Source: Deltaproteobacteria bacterium
Lineage (GTDB): Bacteria; Myxococcota_A; UBA796
Direction: 5' to 3'
Length of the DNA stretch: 14,662 nucleotides
NCBI GenBank assembly: GCA_002707085.1
Contig: PALY01000140.1
Location: forward strand, 1-14,662
Shown: positions 1 through 7,798 of the stretch, one piece after another
Position numbering within the stretch: position 1 is the stretch's first letter
Layout of the letters: each line of letters opens with the position of its first letter
Program-made: the position numbers and the translations under genes
The notes under the pieces: generated by a model
Seen by the model: only the letters and a program-made list of their open reading frames with translations
Told to the model about the DNA's origin: nothing
The model's database searches: none

Positions 1-1
1 C

Positions 2-334
2 CTCCAAAATCACTTCTTGGCGAAACGGGATCGCATGGTGTCTGGACTCAAAAGTTTGGGGATCCGTGTAGATCATGCTCCCGAGGGTGGTTTCTACTGC
101 TGGGGCGACCTGTCGGCTCTTCCCGACGGACTCAACACTGGAATGAAATTCTTTCGCGAAGCGTTGGAACACGGTGTCATCGTAGTCCCAGGAGAATTCT
201 TCGACATTAACCCTGGTCAAAGGCGGGCAGACAGGCCCAGCCGTTTCCGACATCACGTCCGATTCTCTTTTGGTCCCAGCATGGACACAATAGATCGAGG
301 GTTGGCGGGTCTGGCAAAAATGTTGGGAACATGA
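2..334 (+). CDS. PLP-dependent aminotransferase, class I/II fold (C-terminal part, 5' end outside window)
   Basis: The reading frame is already open at base 2 and ends with TGA at 332-334, so only about 110 C-terminal residues are present. They match the small domain of fold-type I aminotransferases: the GGFYCWGDL strand after the domain hinge, then a helix, then VIVVPGEFFD, and finally HHVRFSFGPS. The Arg in VRFSFG is the residue that in this family usually salt-bridges the substrate carboxylate. The PLP lysine lies upstream of the window. In-frame TTG or ATG codons near the edge are internal codons, because homology continues across them. The stop overlaps the next start as ATGA, implying translational coupling with the hydrolase. 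Substrate cannot be told from this fragment; assignment to the superfamily is secure. Confidence 0.88.
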   Translation, partial: LQNHFLAKRDRMVSGLKSLGIRVDHAPEGGFYCWGDLSALPDGLNTGMKFFREALEHGVIVVPGEFFDINPGQRRADRPSRFRHHVRFSFGPSMDTIDRGLAGLAKMLGT

Positions 335-1161
335 ATTCTTGGCATCTCGATGTTCGCGGACTCCAACTGGTCGTCCGTGAGTTCTCAGACCACACCGAAG
401 GCACCCCCATCGTCTGTCTTCATGGGTGGTTGGACCACGGGATGGCCTTTGCCAAAGTTGCTGCCAACCAGCCGGGCCGATGGATGTCCTTAGACCAACG
501 TGGATTTGGTCAATCAGACCACATTGGTGCCGGCGGCTACTACCATTTTGCTGACCTCCTCCCGGATGTGGATGCACTCATTCACCATCTGGGCGGAAAG
601 GTTCATCTTGTTGGACACTCCATGGGCGGAACAGTTGCATCCATGTATGCGGCAGTCCGTCCGGAAAAAGTAGAGAAACTGGTGGTCGCCGAAGGATTGG
701 GTGCCATCGAGTGGGGGGAACCCACCATGGTGAACAAAATCCGTGACCACCTCGATCAGATTCGAAGACCTCCCGGAGCTGTTCGAATTGGCAGCATCGA
801 AGAGGCCACCGAACGACTCATGAAACGGCATGACGGGCTTACTGCTGACTTTGCACGCCAACTTGCAGAACACGGGACTGTCAAAGATGAAGGCGGGCTT
901 CGATGGTCATTCGACCCACTACATATGGTTCGAGGCCCATATCCCTTCCGGGAAAAGGCCTACCTACAGTTCCTTGAAGCCATCCAAGCTCCGACCCTGG
1001 TTGTGTGGGGTACGAAGAGCTGGTATCCAGACGAAATCCGCACCTTACGGGCAAACACAATCCCGAACGCACAAGTGGCCACCTTGGAAGGTGGCCACAT
1101 GTTGCCATACGATAATCCAGAAGCATTGGGTCAACTCGTGACCCGCCACCTTCAGGGCTAA
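331..1161 (+). CDS. alpha/beta hydrolase
   Basis: A 276-residue alpha/beta-hydrolase fold protein, a normal length for the single-domain family. The oxyanion-hole HGW is at residues 31-33 (CLHGWLDHG), DQRGFGQSD at 55-63 is the typical strand-4 loop, and the nucleophile elbow GHSMGG at 95-100 places Ser97. The catalytic His is His256 in GGHMLPYDNPE. The acid is less obvious: Glu121 after strand 6 (VVAEGLG) fits hydrolases that place it there, while Asp234 lies near the usual strand-7 position. There is no signal peptide, so it is probably cytosolic. The ATG overlaps the aminotransferase stop (ATGA), so the two are co-translated. Its TAA lies one base from the opposing SDR stop. Substrate unknown; an esterase, lipase-like hydrolase or dehalogenase-like enzyme is possible. 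Confidence 0.92.
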   Translation: MNSWHLDVRGLQLVVREFSDHTEGTPIVCLHGWLDHGMAFAKVAANQPGRWMSLDQRGFGQSDHIGAGGYYHFADLLPDVDALIHHLGGKVHLVGHSMGGTVASMYAAVRPEKVEKLVVAEGLGAIEWGEPTMVNKIRDHLDQIRRPPGAVRIGSIEEATERLMKRHDGLTADFARQLAEHGTVKDEGGLRWSFDPLHMVRGPYPFREKAYLQFLEAIQAPTLVVWGTKSWYPDEIRTLRANTIPNAQVATLEGGHMLPYDNPEALGQLVTRHLQG

Positions 1162-1162
1162 T

Positions 1163-1939
1163 TTACAGAACCTGTCCGCCATCCACATCGATACAACGAC
1201 CGGTGAAAAAGCCACACTCGACGATAAACTTCACAGCAAGGAAGATTTCATCGGGATCGGCAGCGCGACGCAATGGGACACTCTTGAGCATTCTTTCAAG
1301 GACGTCTGGACGCATGCCTTGAAGGATGGGTGTGTCGACAAATCCAGGGGCAATGGCGCCCGTGCGAATGTCATAGCGAGCAAGCTCGGTTGCCCACAAC
1401 TTGGTGTCCGCTACCAATCCAGCCTTCGCTGCAGAGTAGTTTGATTGTCCAGGGTTTCCATGTCGGCTGGCGCTGGAAATGTTCACAATCACACCCCCAT
1501 GTCCATTTTCGATGCAACCAGCAGCAAACTCGCGGCTGCAGAGAAATGGACCCGTCAGATCAACATCAATGACAGATTGCCACTTCGACAGGCTGAGTGT
1601 CTTGAGGGCACCCGTTTCGCGGTCCTTCTTGACCAACAGTCCATCCCGAAAAATCCCTGCGTTGTTGACCAGACCATCCAAGCCGCCCAACGTTTCACGA
1701 ACATTCTTCATCAATGCAACTACGCTCTCTTCATCTGCAACATTGGCAGAGAAGCCGACAACTCGGCCTGGAAGATCAGCACCTTCAGCTTCAACTTCCT
1801 TGATGGCTTCGTCATTCAGGTCACAGAATGCAACATCACCGCCAAGCTTTGCAAAGTTGAGAGTGAAGTTCCGGCCCATGCCACTGGCACCACCGGTCAC
1901 GAGAAACTTCTTACCTTGGATTTCCACTATATTCTCCAT
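1163..1939 (-). CDS. SDR family NAD(P)-dependent oxidoreductase
   Basis: A classical short-chain dehydrogenase/reductase of about 258 residues. Visible motifs are the nucleotide-binding TGGASGMG (15-22), an Asp at the end of strand 2 (residue 40, CDLND) that favours NAD over NADP, NNAG at 92-95, Ser155/156 in NISSAS, and Tyr168-x3-Lys172 (YSAAK). The end (FTGRCIDVDGGQ) is typical. Two starts compete: ATG at 1939 has no good Shine-Dalgarno, whereas GTG at 1927 is preceded by GGAG with a six-base spacer and gives the usual SDR N-terminus (EIQGKKFLVTGG). It is the last gene of the leftward MoxR-VWA-SDR group, 38 bp after the VWA gene. Many SDRs of this type act on 3-hydroxyacyl-CoA or sterol-like substrates, but the actual substrate cannot be read here. 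Confidence 0.93.
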   Translation of the reverse strand: MENIVEIQGKKFLVTGGASGMGRNFTLNFAKLGGDVAFCDLNDEAIKEVEAEGADLPGRVVGFSANVADEESVVALMKNVRETLGGLDGLVNNAGIFRDGLLVKKDRETGALKTLSLSKWQSVIDVDLTGPFLCSREFAAGCIENGHGGVIVNISSASRHGNPGQSNYSAAKAGLVADTKLWATELARYDIRTGAIAPGFVDTPILQGMRPDVLERMLKSVPLRRAADPDEIFLAVKFIVECGFFTGRCIDVDGGQVL

Positions 1940-1977
1940 AATGTAGGGGTAGTTTCGCGGGCAGATAACACGTCACA

Positions 1978-3135
1978 TCAGACTGGGGAGCGAAGCTTTC
2001 TGACCGCGTCCTGCAGACCTTCCAAGGTCAAAGGAAACATGGAAAAAATAGCGCCTATAGTAGAGACTGTTGGGTGCGCCCAATACCGTACGGGATCGGG
2101 GTTCAGCCATATCGATGCAGGACACATTTCTTTGATCCGCCGCAACCAAGACAAACCATTCAGACCATCCCTTCCCTCGCCACCGCCCCACGGACCATCA
2201 TGGTATCGGCCGAACAATTCCCATGGGGCCATCGAAGCATCGCCTACCCATACGAGTCGATGATTGGATGACATCGAAGCGAGAACCTCATCAATGGGGA
2301 CTCGGTCAGCCGTGCGATAATCTCGGTACAACACCCCATACGGAACATTATGAAAATGCCACGTGGTGACCGAGCGGAAACCTTGAACCTCCATGGCTGC
2401 CGTAAAAAGCTGTGAAACCAAGCGAGCATGAGGGTCCATTGAACCGCCAGTATCCAACAGCAGCACCAAATGAACCTTGTTTTCTTTGGCCCGTGTGAAA
2501 TCGAGATCGATATCTCCGCCATTGTCTACGGTTTTACGAATGGTCCCATCCAAGTCCAACTCAGGCACACCGTCCCGGGTCAGTTTGCGAAGAGCGCGCA
2601 GCGCAACCTGAAAATCACGCACATCCAATTGCGTGTCCGCCCGGTGATTGGACCAACGCCGCTCTCCCGCGACCGCCAATGCGGATCGATTTCCACCGGG
2701 TCCTACCCGAATGCCTCGATTGGTTCGACCCTGGCTACCAAAAGGAGACGTCCCCCCAGTACCGATCCACTTGTTTCCACCATCGTGTCGTTCTTTTTGT
2801 TCCTTGAGTCGTTCATAAAACAGCTTTCGCATCTCTTCCCAACTCATGTCCAAATCAACGGGTGGACCCGACGGGGCCTGTGCATCCGCCAACCATTGCA
2901 ACAACTGGTCACTGATGTCCGGCTCTAGTTCAACCCCTTTGAAGGTCGCATCAAAGGCGATATCCCAGCTATCGAACTGGGTTTCCGATTGAATCAAAAT
3001 GGATCGACCAAACTGATAGAGGCCATCCAAGTCGACGACAAGCCCACGGGCAATCCCATCCAAAAAGACCAGCCACTCACCCACCCCAACCTTCACACCT
3101 TGGGTTCGAATATTGAACAGTAGAAGGTCAAACAT
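1978..3135 (-). CDS. VWA domain-containing protein, CoxE-like
   Basis: A 385-residue protein with a C-terminal von Willebrand A domain. The MIDAS motif is at residues 228-232 as DTGGS (HLVLLLDTGGSMD) instead of the canonical DxSxS, so the first Ser is Gly. GDASM with Asp299 supplies the later metal-site acid. The N-terminal half is helical and begins FDLLLFNIRTQGVKVGVGEW, typical of CoxE-like partners of MoxR ATPases. The middle is basic and Gly-rich (120-165), probably flexible. There is no signal peptide or membrane helix, so it is cytosolic. It starts 3 bp after the MoxR stop, and the pair matches the widespread MoxR-VWA module (families such as CoxD/CoxE and RavA/ViaA), in which the ATPase and VWA protein act together as a chaperone for metal-centre or complex assembly. 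The client is unknown. Confidence 0.88.
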   Translation of the reverse strand: MFDLLLFNIRTQGVKVGVGEWLVFLDGIARGLVVDLDGLYQFGRSILIQSETQFDSWDIAFDATFKGVELEPDISDQLLQWLADAQAPSGPPVDLDMSWEEMRKLFYERLKEQKERHDGGNKWIGTGGTSPFGSQGRTNRGIRVGPGGNRSALAVAGERRWSNHRADTQLDVRDFQVALRALRKLTRDGVPELDLDGTIRKTVDNGGDIDLDFTRAKENKVHLVLLLDTGGSMDPHARLVSQLFTAAMEVQGFRSVTTWHFHNVPYGVLYRDYRTADRVPIDEVLASMSSNHRLVWVGDASMAPWELFGRYHDGPWGGGEGRDGLNGLSWLRRIKEMCPASIWLNPDPVRYWAHPTVSTIGAIFSMFPLTLEGLQDAVRKLRSPV

Positions 3136-3138
3136 CGC

Positions 3139-3984
3139 TTAGGCCAATCCAAGTCCTTGTTTCTTGCGAGCAGCGATCGTATCCAGATCTTTTTCATTCT
3201 TTATCAGTGTGCCAAGGAAAGGCATTCTGTTGGCAATCTCTTCAGGTGACGCCCCTGAACGAGCCAAAACCACCAACCAATCGAGCAATTCTGATGTGCT
3301 GGGTTTTTTCCGAAGCGCTTCAATTTTCCGAAGACCGTAGAACCGAAGAATCGCAGCCTCAACCAAGCTTGACGGTAGTTCGGGAAGGTGAGCGTCTACA
3401 ATTTTATTGAGGCGTTCTCGGTCTGGAAACTCGATGTAATGAAAAACACATCGACGAAGAAATGCGGTCGGCAATTCTTTCTCTGCATTTGAGGTGATAA
3501 TTGTAATGGGGCGAAATTTAGCCGAGACCGTTTCATCAATCTCTGGCACATAGAACGCCATCTCGTCCAACTCACGCAACAAATCATTCGGAAACTCGAT
3601 GTCCGCCTTGTCGATTTCATCGATCAACAAAACGACCTGCTCTTCCGCCTGGAAGGCCCGCCCCAGAACACCCATCTTTATGTAGGCTCGGATATCAGAA
3701 ACATCGCGATCGGCTTCATCCGGGAACCGGCTATCATTCAAACGCTGTACAACATCGTAGGTGTACGCACCCTCTTTCGCCTGAGTTGTGGACTTCACAT
3801 GCCAGGTCATCAACGGCTTACCCAAGGCCTTTGCCACCGCGTGAGCCAACATGGTCTTCCCAGTACCCGGCTCTCCACGTACCAACAAAGGCCGTTCCAA
3901 AGCCACAGCAGCATTTACGCTCGACAACAAACCGTCGTCAGCGATGTACATTTCAGAACCAGAAAAACGATCAAATCCAGACAC
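3139..3984 (-). CDS. MoxR-family AAA+ ATPase
   Basis: With the start proposed here the protein has 281 residues and starts SGFDRFSGSEMYIADD, the usual family N-terminus. Walker A is GEPGTGKT (37-44), Walker B is VVLLIDEIDKAD with Asp122/Glu123, sensor 1 is Asn176 in ITSNAEKE, and the arginine finger region is LPTAFLRRC (Arg187/188). The open frame runs further upstream to 4227, but that part reads as low-quality sequence (Arg/Ser/Pro-rich) and overlaps the opposite NYN gene. A GTG at 3984 has GAGG five bases upstream and fits the family length, so I prefer it. It heads the operon with the VWA protein. Expected role: ATP-driven remodelling or activation of a partner complex together with the VWA subunit, in the cytoplasm. 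Confidence 0.9.
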   Translation of the reverse strand: MSGFDRFSGSEMYIADDGLLSSVNAAVALERPLLVRGEPGTGKTMLAHAVAKALGKPLMTWHVKSTTQAKEGAYTYDVVQRLNDSRFPDEADRDVSDIRAYIKMGVLGRAFQAEEQVVLLIDEIDKADIEFPNDLLRELDEMAFYVPEIDETVSAKFRPITIITSNAEKELPTAFLRRCVFHYIEFPDRERLNKIVDAHLPELPSSLVEAAILRFYGLRKIEALRKKPSTSELLDWLVVLARSGASPEEIANRMPFLGTLIKNEKDLDTIAARKKQGLGLA

Positions 3985-4012
3985 ATTCACCTCGTGTACT
4001 GATGGTACCCGC

Positions 4013-4041
4013 TTGTGTGGCAGTGGGCGAACCGCTATATG
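4013..4041 (+). promoter_or_regulatory. putative sigma-70-type promoter for the NYN gene
   Basis: In the 130-bp gap between the divergent MoxR and NYN genes, TTGTGT (4013-4018) and TATATG (4036-4041) are separated by 17 bases. The predicted start near 4048 would give a leader of about 67 bases. The -10 matches four of six consensus positions and the -35 three. I saw no equally good site for the opposite gene. Confidence 0.32.
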
Positions 4042-4114
4042 GGGCACCTGATGCCAATCCGGCGGAAGACACCAGGATCGAGGCCGAAAGAAGCTTCTCC
4101 TGTACGGGTGACTC

Positions 4115-5578
4115 TTGGAACAAAATCTTTGTGTACTGATTGATTTCGAAAACATATCGGCTGGTTGTGAGAAAGAGAGACTTGGGCGATTCAACATTCG
4201 CTCGGTCATGAATCGACTCAAAGACAAAGGGCGAATCTTGGAGAGCCGGGCTTACGGCGACTGGGGTCGCTATGCGCGTTTCAAACAAAGCCTCTTGGAA
4301 GCCGGTGTTCAAATGCATGAACTGACGAGCTACCGAGGACAAGACAAGAACCGAGCCGACATCGCTTTGGTTGTGGATGCCATGGAACTGGCGTTTACAC
4401 GTGACTTCATTCACACCTACGTGATCCTTTCTGGTGATTCCGACTTCACCCCACTCGTGATGCGTTTACGATCCATGAATAAACGCGTGATCGGTATTGG
4501 TACTCGTGGAAGCACAAGCGGACTGCTTATCGCAGCTTGTGACGAGTTCATTTTCTATGAATCGATGCGCAAACAAAACCAATCTCAAGATCGGGGTCGC
4601 AACGAAACAGCGAAGAACAAAACAGAGGCAGACAGTGAGACCGACCACGACCAGGGCGCCTCCCTGTCTCTGACGAAAGACCAAGCATTTGAATTGTTGG
4701 TTGAGACCCTAGAGGGGCTTCAAAAGGACGACCCTCAACCTGTATTGGCTGGACTGGTAAAGCAGTCAATGCAACGCAAAGCCCCTTCTTTCAATGAATC
4801 CGACTACGGATTTTCTGTGTTTGCCCGTTTTCTAGAAGCGGCAAGAGACAAGAAGTTGATTGGCATCGCACGAGCCGAGCGCGCAGGAGGCTACAACGTA
4901 TTTGAAGTCGGCTCTGCACCCCCAGAAGAGGACACAAACGACGAAGACTCCGTCGATACCCTCCCACCACTGACCGGTGAAGCAGCCCACCTCCGTTCCT
5001 TTCTCAACAACTTAGGCATCAACCCTTTGACCCATATGATGCGTCACACCGTCGTACACGAGTTCGTCGACCACGTACAAGATCGAACCCGCAAGAAGCG
5101 AAAGAACACGCTCAAGTACTCCGTCGGAGATACCGCACGGCGATGCCGAAAAGCGGATCCTCCGGTTCCACCAAGACACATCCGTTCCATCATCAATGCG
5201 CTGGCTCAAGCAGGAGCTTTATTGCATGCGGATGGGAACCCAGTCCGTTCTGCTTCAGCCCCTTTTACAGTTGAAAATGAACCTGAGGAGTTGTTGGGCA
5301 CCCTTTTGGACTTCTACCTGACCACCCTGCGCAGTCATGGAATGGATATTTCCAATGGCAGCATTTTATCATCGCTGTTTTACGGAGATGAAGACCACGC
5401 AGATGAGATCATTGCACGTGTAGAAAACTTGCCTCAACCCGAGAACGGCAACAGCAAAGAAACATCGAAAGCACCCGTTGAAGCCAAGCGTGATGGCGGT
5501 GCCGCTTCCCAGGAAAACCAAAAGGAAGAACAACAATCGGACACTGAAAACGCCGACACATCTCAGCCGGAGGAATGA
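4115..5578 (+). CDS. NYN domain (LabA/PIN-like) protein with OST-HTH/LOTUS domain
   Basis: A 487-residue protein. Residues 5-152 form an NYN domain, a PIN-fold RNase-like domain: LIDFEN with Asp10, NRADIALVVDAM with Asp82, and LSGDSDF with Asp108/Asp110, the acidic set that binds the catalytic metal. After a polar linker, residues about 184-266 form an OST-HTH/LOTUS winged helix (FSVFARFLEAARDKKLIG, GGYNVFEV), a presumed RNA-binding domain. Residues about 290-430 hold further helical segments that may be a diverged second winged helix. The last 45 residues are a Glu/Gln/Asn-rich disordered tail. The start is TTG at 4115: an in-frame TGA sits at 4109-4111 and no ATG precedes the first strand; GGGTGA just upstream could serve as ribosome site. 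Likely role: RNA cleavage or RNA regulation; the target is unknown. Confidence 0.88.
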   Translation: MEQNLCVLIDFENISAGCEKERLGRFNIRSVMNRLKDKGRILESRAYGDWGRYARFKQSLLEAGVQMHELTSYRGQDKNRADIALVVDAMELAFTRDFIHTYVILSGDSDFTPLVMRLRSMNKRVIGIGTRGSTSGLLIAACDEFIFYESMRKQNQSQDRGRNETAKNKTEADSETDHDQGASLSLTKDQAFELLVETLEGLQKDDPQPVLAGLVKQSMQRKAPSFNESDYGFSVFARFLEAARDKKLIGIARAERAGGYNVFEVGSAPPEEDTNDEDSVDTLPPLTGEAAHLRSFLNNLGINPLTHMMRHTVVHEFVDHVQDRTRKKRKNTLKYSVGDTARRCRKADPPVPPRHIRSIINALAQAGALLHADGNPVRSASAPFTVENEPEELLGTLLDFYLTTLRSHGMDISNGSILSSLFYGDEDHADEIIARVENLPQPENGNSKETSKAPVEAKRDGGAASQENQKEEQQSDTENADTSQPEE

Positions 5579-5579
5579 T

Positions 5580-6893
5580 TCAACCGATAATTTGGCGGAC
5601 GCTCCGGATGGCGTTCTCGTCGCCTGTTGTCTCAGCCGCCCTTTTCACCAAACCGTAGATTTCATCCTCTGAAAGTGGGCGATCAATTGCCGCCAAATCA
5701 AAGGCCACGCCATACTCGGCAAAGTCCTTATGAACACTGCTCATATTGTTCGCACCGGACTGGAAAATTGCATCGTCCACTGCACGCTTGGTCCCACGAG
5801 TCGTACTGTGAGCCACCGCCAGTAAAGTCTTACCGTCCGCTTTTCCTTCCACAAGAGTGAGCTTTGCCTTGGCTCCGAACACCATATCTCGGACACTCCC
5901 ATACTTGGAGAACCTTGATGCCGTCCATGCCACCCTTCGAGCAATACGTGGCTGCGCTTCTTGAGTCGCAGCGCCGATGTGGGGTGTCACCGCAACCCGA
6001 GGTTCATCCACATACGGATTTACCCAACCTTCCTTCCCACGAGGCTCGTTCGGATACACATCCACTGCCGCACGCCGGATTACACCTGCATTGATTGCTG
6101 CTTTCAAATCGTCCGGGTCATGAATATTTCCCCGTGAAAGATTTAAAAAGACCCGAGGTGAATTCTCTGGACGGTCCTTACCCAGCGTCATCAAACGCTC
6201 ACGAGTAAGCAAACCATTGTTTGATGCCCCACTGGAATCATTCGCAGAGAGATGCACCGAAACATAGTCGGAACGGGACAGCAGGTCTTCGACTGTATTG
6301 CATTCCTCCCAACCAAACTCGATGCCCACTTCAGTGGCTGCATAGCGTGAATCAAAGAAGCAGATGCGCATACCCATAGCGTCAGCAGCACGAGCCACTT
6401 GGCGACCAATATTACCCAGCCCCAAAACACCCAAAACTTTGCCCTTCACCTCATACCGTTCAACATTGTTCTTTTCCCAAACACCGGCACGACAAGACTC
6501 ATTGGTCTCGTATAAACGACGGGACAATGCGATTAAATGAGCAATGGCCAACTCTACGACACTGCGGGCATTGCTGACCGGATCATTGAATACAAGAACA
6601 CCATGGTCTGCACATGCTTGTTTATCGACGGAATCATCGCCAATACAACACAACTGGACTGCAAACAGATCCGGACACGACTCCACAATCTTGCGTGTCA
6701 CAGCCACACGAGAACGCTTGAACAACACCTGAGCCCGCGTTTCATTCAATATTCGGATCAGTTCTGCCTCATTGGGTGCCACTGACACACGATGAACGAT
6801 GATCCCGTCTTCTTCCAACAGCCGGTCCAGTGAAGAATCAGGCTCTTCTACCACCACTGCTCGTTCCAATGAACCCATTAGGACTCGCGCCAT
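5580..6893 (-). CDS. serA: D-3-phosphoglycerate dehydrogenase-like 2-hydroxyacid dehydrogenase
   Basis: A 437-residue NAD-dependent D-2-hydroxyacid dehydrogenase. The cofactor motif is GLGNIG at 158-163, with Asp181 after strand 2 indicating NAD preference. The catalytic trio is visible: Arg254 (NLSRGN), Glu283 (YPNEP) and His305 (TPHIGAAT). Length and a C-terminal segment (about 355-437, LLAVAHSTTRGTKRAVDDA) resembling a small regulatory ACT-type domain fit 3-phosphoglycerate dehydrogenase, the first step of serine synthesis. I start at ATG 6893 because GGAGG lies five bases upstream; a GTG at 6905 would add four residues but overlaps that ribosome site. The 3' end abuts the NYN gene, with one base between opposing stop codons. 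A related 2-hydroxyacid dehydrogenase of different specificity is the main alternative. Confidence 0.86.
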   Translation of the reverse strand: MARVLMGSLERAVVVEEPDSSLDRLLEEDGIIVHRVSVAPNEAELIRILNETRAQVLFKRSRVAVTRKIVESCPDLFAVQLCCIGDDSVDKQACADHGVLVFNDPVSNARSVVELAIAHLIALSRRLYETNESCRAGVWEKNNVERYEVKGKVLGVLGLGNIGRQVARAADAMGMRICFFDSRYAATEVGIEFGWEECNTVEDLLSRSDYVSVHLSANDSSGASNNGLLTRERLMTLGKDRPENSPRVFLNLSRGNIHDPDDLKAAINAGVIRRAAVDVYPNEPRGKEGWVNPYVDEPRVAVTPHIGAATQEAQPRIARRVAWTASRFSKYGSVRDMVFGAKAKLTLVEGKADGKTLLAVAHSTTRGTKRAVDDAIFQSGANNMSSVHKDFAEYGVAFDLAAIDRPLSEDEIYGLVKRAAETTGDENAIRSVRQIIG

Positions 6894-6912
6894 ATGAACC
6901 TCCACTCTCCCT

Positions 6913-6939
6913 ATCTAACCTGCGGGGCGCCTTGTTCAA
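6913..6939 (-). promoter_or_regulatory. weak candidate promoter of the serA-like gene
   Basis: On the minus strand TTGAAC (plus 6934-6939) is followed 15 bases later by TTAGAT (plus 6913-6918), just upstream of the GGAGG ribosome site. The spacing is short and the -10 weak, so this is only a candidate. Confidence 0.22.
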
Positions 6940-6958
6940 TCGTTGGACGTAAATCCAA

Positions 6959-7015
6959 TTTATATTTTTTTTAAAGATAGCCCTCATCATCTTGTGGACT
7001 TCTTCCGTGCTTATG
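6959..7015 (+). promoter_or_regulatory. repeated upstream element, copy 1 (putative promoter of lipoprotein A)
   Basis: The element consists of TTTATATTTTTTTTAAA (6959-6975), then TAGCCCTCATC with CCCT at 6981, then TTCCGT starting at 7003 and TTATG at 7011. The same order, with exactly 22 bases between the starts of CCCT and TTCCGT, occurs before the other two paralogous genes. It could be a two-box promoter (16-base spacer if CCCTMA and TTCCGT are the hexamers) with an AT-rich UP-like tract. A small hairpin follows in the leader: ACCGT/ACGGT with loop CAAA, 7021-7034. The sigma factor class is inference. Confidence 0.55.
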
Positions 7016-7074
7016 GAAGCACCGTCAAAACGGTTTCAATCACAACAAGATTCAATACACCAGGAGAATCTACA

Positions 7075-7662
7075 ATGCTACGCTTCCCCCTCCTCCCATG
7101 CCTAATTGTGGTCTCTGCATGTGCCACCGACAAACAAGTCGCAGAGAACGCACAGGCGGACACCAAAGAGTTGATCGATGCCACCTACGCCAGTGCTGCA
7201 AAGGAGGCCGGACCCAGCAGTGATTCGGGCGATGATGGGGCTGCTCTTGGACAATGGCTGGTCGAACTGGCAATCGATGAAATGGGGCAAATGGCAGCCC
7301 AACATAATTGCGAAGTGGTCGGTGCTTTGGGTGGGCGATGGACCCAGTCGAATCTGCAATATCGAGCTCGGATATTTGATCTTGATGGTTCAGCAACAGA
7401 CAACGTAGTGGGCCGATTTATATTCAATCCAAACCAACAATCCGGTGTCATCAAAGGTCGAACATCCAGAAGACTCCCCGCAGAACACCGGGTTCGAATC
7501 AGTGGGGAGTTCGTTCAAAATCATATTGAAGCAGACATTCTGTACCCTCCCCCAAAGCACAGCAATGAAAATGGCGAGCGTCTCACACTCTTCGGAGAGT
7601 GGAACCGAACGCCTCAAAGTGCGGGTGGACACATGCTTGGGGTCGTTGCCCGCTGCAACTAA
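7075..7662 (+). CDS. tandem lipoprotein A, unknown family
   Basis: A 195-residue predicted lipoprotein. The signal MLRFPLLPCLIVVSAC has lipobox VSAC with Cys16 as the lipidated residue. The next residues (ATDK) lack Asp at +2, which in Enterobacteria would predict outer-membrane sorting; whether that rule holds here is uncertain. A Ser/Asp/Gly-rich stretch (46-56) links to a C-terminal domain of about 135 residues that begins with a helix (LGQWLVELAIDEMGQMA) and continues as probable beta strands. Cys79 and penultimate Cys194 are conserved in the two paralogs downstream and could form a disulfide. The ATG at 7075 is chosen over the upstream open frame because AGGAGA sits about eight bases before it and the signal peptide begins there. 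A terminator follows directly. I do not recognise the family. Confidence 0.87.
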   Translation: MLRFPLLPCLIVVSACATDKQVAENAQADTKELIDATYASAAKEAGPSSDSGDDGAALGQWLVELAIDEMGQMAAQHNCEVVGALGGRWTQSNLQYRARIFDLDGSATDNVVGRFIFNPNQQSGVIKGRTSRRLPAEHRVRISGEFVQNHIEADILYPPPKHSNENGERLTLFGEWNRTPQSAGGHMLGVVARCN

Positions 7663-7685
7663 GACCACACAAAAACCACACATTT

Positions 7686-7718
7686 AAAACCCGACCCTTT
7701 GGTCGGGTTTTCCCTTTT
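7686..7718 (+). terminator. intrinsic terminator after lipoprotein A
   Basis: A perfect 11-bp stem, AAAACCCGACC / GGTCGGGTTTT, with loop CTTT (7686-7711) is followed by CCC and TTTT. It lies 24 bases after the stop of lipoprotein A and separates it from lipoprotein B. Confidence 0.88.
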
Positions 7719-7737
7719 ATAACAAATACTTACTTAA

Positions 7738-7798
7738 TTTATTTTTTTTTAAAAAAACCCTAATCTTTTGAGAAGCTTTTTCCGTCTTTATGTATGTG
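7738..7798 (+). promoter_or_regulatory. repeated upstream element, copy 2 (putative promoter of lipoprotein B)
   Basis: The element consists of TTTA plus a run of T then A (7738-7757), CCCTAATC with CCCT at 7758, TTCCGT starting at 7780 (22 bases on), and TTATGTATGTG. Copy 1 has the same order. A leader hairpin follows, CCGC/GCGG with loop TGAT (7799-7810), at nearly the same position as the hairpin of copy 1. The leaders also share AAGATTCA and ACACCAGGA, so promoter and leader appear to have been duplicated with the gene. Confidence 0.55.

Noticed and set aside
2..334. Aminotransferase fragment as a complete small gene starting at TTG 17
   Set aside because: The frame is open to base 2 with family-like sequence, and the remainder is only the C-terminal half of the small domain; it is a gene cut by the window edge.
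1445..2263. Long plus-strand open frame opposite the SDR and VWA genes
   Set aside because: It is antisense to two genes with clear motifs and shows no recognisable domain; it is a by-product of their codon use.
4040..4075. Possible sigma-54 promoter for MoxR on the minus strand (TGGCAT then TGCC)
   Set aside because: The GG to GC distance is two bases shorter than the required -24/-12 spacing.
3985..4227. N-terminal extension of the MoxR gene to an upstream start at 4227
   Set aside because: It overlaps the opposite NYN gene, the extra 81 residues look non-coding (Arg/Ser/Pro-rich with no family match), and a GTG at 3984 with a ribosome site fits the family length.
6943..7074. Upstream extension of lipoprotein A from 6943
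   Set aside because: It would place 44 residues before the signal peptide and run through the promoter element; the ATG at 7075 has a ribosome site and starts the signal.
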